Assembly: GCA_030017655.1 (NCBI GenBank)
Contig: JASEIM010000040.1
Coordinates: 1-9,120 of the forward strand
Reading direction: 5' to 3'
Source: Methanobacterium sp.
GTDB lineage: Archaea; Methanobacteriota; Methanobacteria; Methanobacteriales; Methanobacteriaceae
DNA: 9,120 nt
Each line of letters begins with the position of its first letter. Positions within the stretch are counted from its first letter, which is position 1. This document shows positions 6,535 through 9,120 of the stretch, in pieces. The notes under the pieces are model-generated. The model made no database searches. It saw only the letters and a list, made by a program, of their open reading frames with translations, and was not told where the DNA came from. A program made the position numbers and the translations under genes.

Positions 6535-6636
6535 CCTCAAACGCGCAGCGTTTGGGGCGCCGAAAATCTCTCAAAAATTCTACGAATTTTTGGAGCACGA
6601 AAAACTTTTTTTTTCGTAAGCATTGATTTTCGAGCG
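6535..6636 (+). repeat. Multi-hairpin structured element (hairpin plus three-way junction)
   Basis: Hairpin 1 (6535-6557) has a 10-pair stem with CAAACGC/GCGTTTG at its core, one G-U pair and loop GCA. Then an outer stem pairs CGAAAATC (6561-6568) with GATTTTCG (6625-6632), extended by CGC/GCG (6558-6560 with 6634-6636) past one bulged base. Inside it sit hairpin 2, CAAAAATTC-TAC-GAATTTTTG (6572-6592), and hairpin 3, ACGAAAAA/TTTTTCGT with a 5-base loop (6597-6617). The result is a three-way junction next to a fourth stem, ending 21 bases before the flavodoxin start. It could be a leader RNA, a processing or termination structure, or a palindromic intergenic repeat of the genome. Confidence 0.7.
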
Positions 6637-6657
6637 TATGAATGAAGAGGAAGTAAA

Positions 6658-7098
6658 ATGAAAACTGCGATAATTTACAAGTCCGTACACCGCGGTAACA
6701 CTAAAAAAATTGCTGAAGCTATTGCAAAGCCCCTTAATGCTGATCTATTTGATTTAAAAGACTTTAGCAAGGACATTATTAAAAAATATGATTTAATTGG
6801 ATTCGGTTCTGGAATATATTACTACCGACCTCATAAAAAGCTAAGAAAGTTTGTTGAAGAGTTAGATAATGTGGAAGACAAAAAAGCCTTTGTATTTTCA
6901 ACCAGTGGCGATGGAAGATCCATGGGATGGTTAGAAAAGAAATTATCAAGTAAAGGTTTCAATGTCTTAGATGAATTTTATTGTAAAGGCTTTGATACAT
7001 TTGGACCTTATAAGCTTGTGGGAGGGATGAATAAAGGAAAACCAGATGAAAAGGACCTTAAAAATGCAATGAAATTTGCAGATAATTTGAAAATATAG
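6658..7098 (+). CDS. Flavodoxin-family protein
   Basis: The 146-residue protein is the size of a single flavodoxin domain. Strand one and the FMN phosphate loop are AIIYKSVHRGNTKKIAEAI (4-22), with GNT in the place of the usual TGNT. GFGSGIYYYRPHKKLRKFV (48-66) and FSTSGDGRSMGW (80-91) occupy the positions of the loops that hold the isoalloxazine ring, and VGGMNKGKPDEKDLKNAMKF (121-140) leads into the last helix, as in archaeal flavodoxin-like proteins. It should carry electrons through FMN in the cytoplasm, perhaps to the nitroreductase encoded 16 bases downstream. GAGG (6647-6650) lies eight bases ahead of the ATG. A seven-codon frame at 6638-6661 ends in a TGA overlapping the start (ATGA). 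Flavodoxin, protoporphyrinogen-oxidase-like or small quinone-reductase roles cannot be told apart by sequence alone. Confidence 0.85.
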   Translation: MKTAIIYKSVHRGNTKKIAEAIAKPLNADLFDLKDFSKDIIKKYDLIGFGSGIYYYRPHKKLRKFVEELDNVEDKKAFVFSTSGDGRSMGWLEKKLSSKGFNVLDEFYCKGFDTFGPYKLVGGMNKGKPDEKDLKNAMKFADNLKI

Positions 7099-7114
7099 TA
7101 AAAATGGTGGAAAA

Positions 7115-7870
7115 ATGGAAAAAAATAAACTATACGAAACAATATTTAAGCGAAAATCCATCAGGAATTACGATCTTACACCACTTGATCAAAACACGTT
7201 AACAGAGATTAAGAATCATTTAAACGCCTTAGAATCTCTTTATAAGGATATTAAAACTGAATTTAAGATCATAGGAACAGATGATGTAAAAAGAAGGATA
7301 ATGAAAAAATCACCACATTACATTGCTGTATTTTCTGAAAATAAAGAAGGATATTTGACTAATGCTGGATTTATGCTGCAACAAATGGATCTATATCTTT
7401 CTGCAAAGGGAATAGGTACATGCTGGCAGGGAATTCCTCAACCCAAAAAGGAAGTTTTGGAAAGTTCGGATCTTGAATTTGTCATTTTAATAGCTTTTGG
7501 AAAGGCTAATGAGCCATTGCATCGAAAAGGTATCGCAGAATTTAAGAGAAAATCTTTAAAAGAGATAAGCAATGTTCATGGTGCTGATGAGCTGATGGAA
7601 GCTGTTCGTCTCGCTCCATCTGCAAGTAATAACCAGCCCTGGTTTTTTACGGGTGATGAAAACATAATTCATGTTTATGCAATTAAGCCCGGTTTTATAA
7701 GGGGACTTCTAGCCAAAAGATACATTCCAATTGATGTTGGTATTGCATTTTACCATCTGAAGCTTGCTGCAGAAAATTACGGCAGAAAAACTGAAATTAT
7801 GTTTGATAAAACCGCGCCAGATTATTCCAGCAAAGGATACGAGTATATTACAAGTTTAAGGCTTAAATGA
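7115..7870 (+). CDS. TM1586-type putative nitroreductase
   Basis: The 251-residue protein fits the TM1586-type nitroreductases, in which two half-domains in one chain take the place of the usual FMN-binding dimer. The first half has the FMN phosphate-contact segment KRKSIRNYDLTPLDQ (12-26) and the central helix and loop FMLQQMDLYLSAKGIGTCWQ (86-105). The second half has ELMEAVRLAPSASNNQPWFF (159-178), the signature second flavin-contact segment, and PIDVGIAFYHLKLAAENYG (205-223). It should reduce a nitro-, quinone- or flavin-type substrate with FMN; the true substrate is unknown. GGTGG precedes the ATG by four bases, and only 16 bases separate it from the flavodoxin gene, so the two are surely co-transcribed. 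The flavodoxin could supply or accept its electrons. Hairpins follow the stop codon. Confidence 0.85.
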   Translation: MEKNKLYETIFKRKSIRNYDLTPLDQNTLTEIKNHLNALESLYKDIKTEFKIIGTDDVKRRIMKKSPHYIAVFSENKEGYLTNAGFMLQQMDLYLSAKGIGTCWQGIPQPKKEVLESSDLEFVILIAFGKANEPLHRKGIAEFKRKSLKEISNVHGADELMEAVRLAPSASNNQPWFFTGDENIIHVYAIKPGFIRGLLAKRYIPIDVGIAFYHLKLAAENYGRKTEIMFDKTAPDYSSKGYEYITSLRLK

Positions 7871-7871
7871 A

Positions 7872-7902
7872 AAATTGAATATTAATTTGATTTTTTCAAT
7901 TT
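7872..7902 (+). terminator. Hairpin directly after the nitroreductase gene
   Basis: AAATTGAA (7872-7879) pairs with TTCAATTT (7895-7902) across a 15-base loop that contains a run of six T (7891-7896). It starts two bases after the stop codon. Termination or 3'-end protection of the flavodoxin-nitroreductase message is the likely role. Confidence 0.4.
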
Positions 7903-7905
7903 ATT

Positions 7906-7929
7906 TAATAAGGATTTAAGCCCTTATTA
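7906..7929 (+). terminator. Second hairpin after the nitroreductase gene
   Basis: TAATAAGG (7906-7913) pairs perfectly with CCTTATTA (7922-7929) around an 8-base loop. It follows the first hairpin by three bases, so the two form a double stem at the end of the transcription unit. A T-run (7941-7946) comes shortly after. Confidence 0.45.
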
Positions 7930-8161
7930 TATAACAATTTAACTTTTTATATCATTAGAACGTAATAATTAGTTTATTAAGCATATATATCTTTAAACAC
8001 CTTCTAAAAATCCAGACAGAATTTAAGAGAACTAAATCATTTATTAGCATTGAAAATATTAAAAAATTGATATGATATGCTAGAATCCCTAATCCAATAA
8101 TATTAAATAATTTTGGAATAAATATATTATTATCTATTTTTTAACTTTCAGGGAGAATTAT
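7930..8161. other. A/T-rich gap ahead of the sensor kinase gene
   Basis: This gap has no convincing reading frame, RNA gene or long repeat. TATA-like runs CATATATATC (7982-7991) and AAATATATTATT (8120-8131) are possible kinase-gene promoter boxes. The second is close to the ribosome-binding site, so the first or an unseen one may be the real promoter. Confidence 0.4.
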
Positions 8162-9120
8162 ATGGATTTGAAGGATGTTAGTGGCTTCAGAGCGAACATT
8201 AGGGCATCTTCAGAAATTCTAAGTATTTTTATAATTATAATTGGCATTATGATTCTCCTTGGGTGGGCATTCGATATTCCAATCCTTAAAAGCCCCAGCC
8301 CTGCCTTTTCCACAATTAAGTCCAATGTTGCATTATGTTTTATATTAATAGGGGTTTCTTTATGGTTACAGCAAACAAAAAGGGTTAATAACCGTAAAAG
8401 GTCTATTGCACAGATATTGGCATTTATGGTGTTATTAATTGGATTACTTACCATTATACAGGATCTGTTTAACCTTAATTTCGGTATAGATCAAATTTTA
8501 TTCAAAGAAGCTCCAGGAGCACTTAATACATATTCACCAAACAGAATGGCCTTTATTGCAGCGATTGAATTAATAATAACCAGTACTGCACTTTTAATTT
8601 TGGATAAAAAAATCCGAGAATATGTTCCTGCACAGTATTTAATGCTCTTACAGGGCTTATTGGCTTTAATGATCCTTTTAGGTTATTTATATGGCGTTTC
8701 AGAATTTTACAGGGTGTATTATTATACTGGAACTGCAATTTATGCAGGGATAGGTTTTTTGCTGATATTTTTTGCTGTTCTTGCTGCACATCCAGATAAG
8801 GGATTTATGAAAGTATTTATAAGTGCAGAATATGGAAGCATTTTTGGACGAAGAATTATGCTTGCATTGATAATTATTCTTATAGTTTTTGGATGGTTGC
8901 GGATTATAGGAGAAAATATGGGTTATTATGATACTGCTTTTGGAACTAGATTGTACACCCTTTCAATACTGATTATTTTAATTATCTTAGTCTGGAACAG
9001 CATGATATCTCTTAATAAAGCAGATAGAGAACGTCGAACAGCAAATCAAGAGCTGAGGAAAAATTTAGATGAACTAAAACGTTCCAATAAAGAATTGGAG
9101 AGTTTTGCTTATATTACCAG
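8162..9120 (+). CDS. Multi-pass membrane sensor histidine kinase, 5' part (cut by the right edge)
   Basis: The frame from ATG 8162 stays open for 319 codons to the window end. GGGAGA (8151-8156) precedes the ATG by five bases. Eight hydrophobic segments can be placed at about residues 19-37, 55-70, 82-101, 127-147, 157-178, 189-209, 231-250 and 263-282. A charged, coiled linker then runs ADRERRTANQELRKNLDELK (287-306) into RSNKELESFAYIT (307-319). That last motif leads into the phospho-accepting HisKA helix of kinases of the type SNxELExFAYxxSHDLQEPL, so the His and the ATPase domain lie beyond the edge. The sensor part has no obvious PAS domain within the window and seems to read a membrane or lipophilic signal. 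Segments 2 and 4 repeat a similar pattern (TIKSNVALCFILIGVSLWL and YSPNRMAFIAAIELIITSTA), hinting at an internal duplication. Its partner regulator and signal are not visible. Confidence 0.85.
   Translation, partial: MDLKDVSGFRANIRASSEILSIFIIIIGIMILLGWAFDIPILKSPSPAFSTIKSNVALCFILIGVSLWLQQTKRVNNRKRSIAQILAFMVLLIGLLTIIQDLFNLNFGIDQILFKEAPGALNTYSPNRMAFIAAIELIITSTALLILDKKIREYVPAQYLMLLQGLLALMILLGYLYGVSEFYRVYYYTGTAIYAGIGFLLIFFAVLAAHPDKGFMKVFISAEYGSIFGRRIMLALIIILIVFGWLRIIGENMGYYDTAFGTRLYTLSILIILIILVWNSMISLNKADRERRTANQELRKNLDELKRSNKELESFAYIT

Noticed and set aside
6535..6636. The hairpin element as a CRISPR array, tRNA or insertion-sequence end
   Set aside because: There is no repeat-spacer periodicity, no tRNA consensus (no T-loop GGTTCRA), and no transposase or target-site duplication nearby.
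6967..7161. A 64-codon minus-strand frame
   Set aside because: It lies antisense across the end of the flavodoxin and the start of the nitroreductase gene, both clearly coding.
8158..8789. Two minus-strand frames (8158-8454 and 8553-8789)
   Set aside because: They are antisense to the sensor kinase, whose frame is open for 319 codons with a good ribosome-binding site and a recognisable kinase linker.

Overview
The window looks like chromosomal DNA of a methanogenic archaeon close to Methanobacterium (Methanobacteriales). This is inferred from the low G+C content (about one third by eye), A/T-rich intergenic gaps with archaeal TATA-like boxes and oligo-T ends, a TrmB-family regulator, a double-zinc-ribbon protein, a TM1586-type nitroreductase and a sensor kinase of the style common in these genomes. 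No rRNA, tRNA, CRISPR array, transposase or integrase is visible.

Layout. The left edge may hold the first 28 codons of a minus-strand gene (1-86). Next comes a decayed two-domain rhodanese/sulfurtransferase (187-1054), broken by a 2-base deletion and an in-frame stop ahead of its catalytic cysteine. Facing it is a YhgE/Pip-type membrane protein (1067-2974, minus). Upstream of that, on the same strand, is a TrmB-like regulator (3185-3988). The promoters of both minus-strand genes carry repeated GTAGTT/AACTAC half-sites arranged as palindromes, which suggests that the regulator controls the membrane protein and itself. A LysE-type exporter (4146-4760, plus) is divergent from the regulator and has an abrupt codon-usage change after about 57 codons.

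A protein with four N-terminal zinc knuckles and a strongly acidic Gly/Asp tail (4832-5980, minus) is divergent from a small ArsR-type regulator with a cysteine-rich loop (6191-6490, plus). After the regulator come a flavodoxin (6658-7098) and an FMN nitroreductase-like protein (7115-7870) on the same strand. This reads as a small redox cassette under local control. Between the regulator and the flavodoxin lies the most striking non-coding object of the window: a hairpin followed by a three-way junction (6535-6636), which could be a structured leader RNA or an intergenic repeat element.

After two hairpins downstream of the nitroreductase and a quiet A/T-rich gap, the right end holds the 5' part of a multi-pass membrane histidine kinase (8162 to the edge). 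It has eight predicted membrane segments and is cut off at the start of its HisKA domain.
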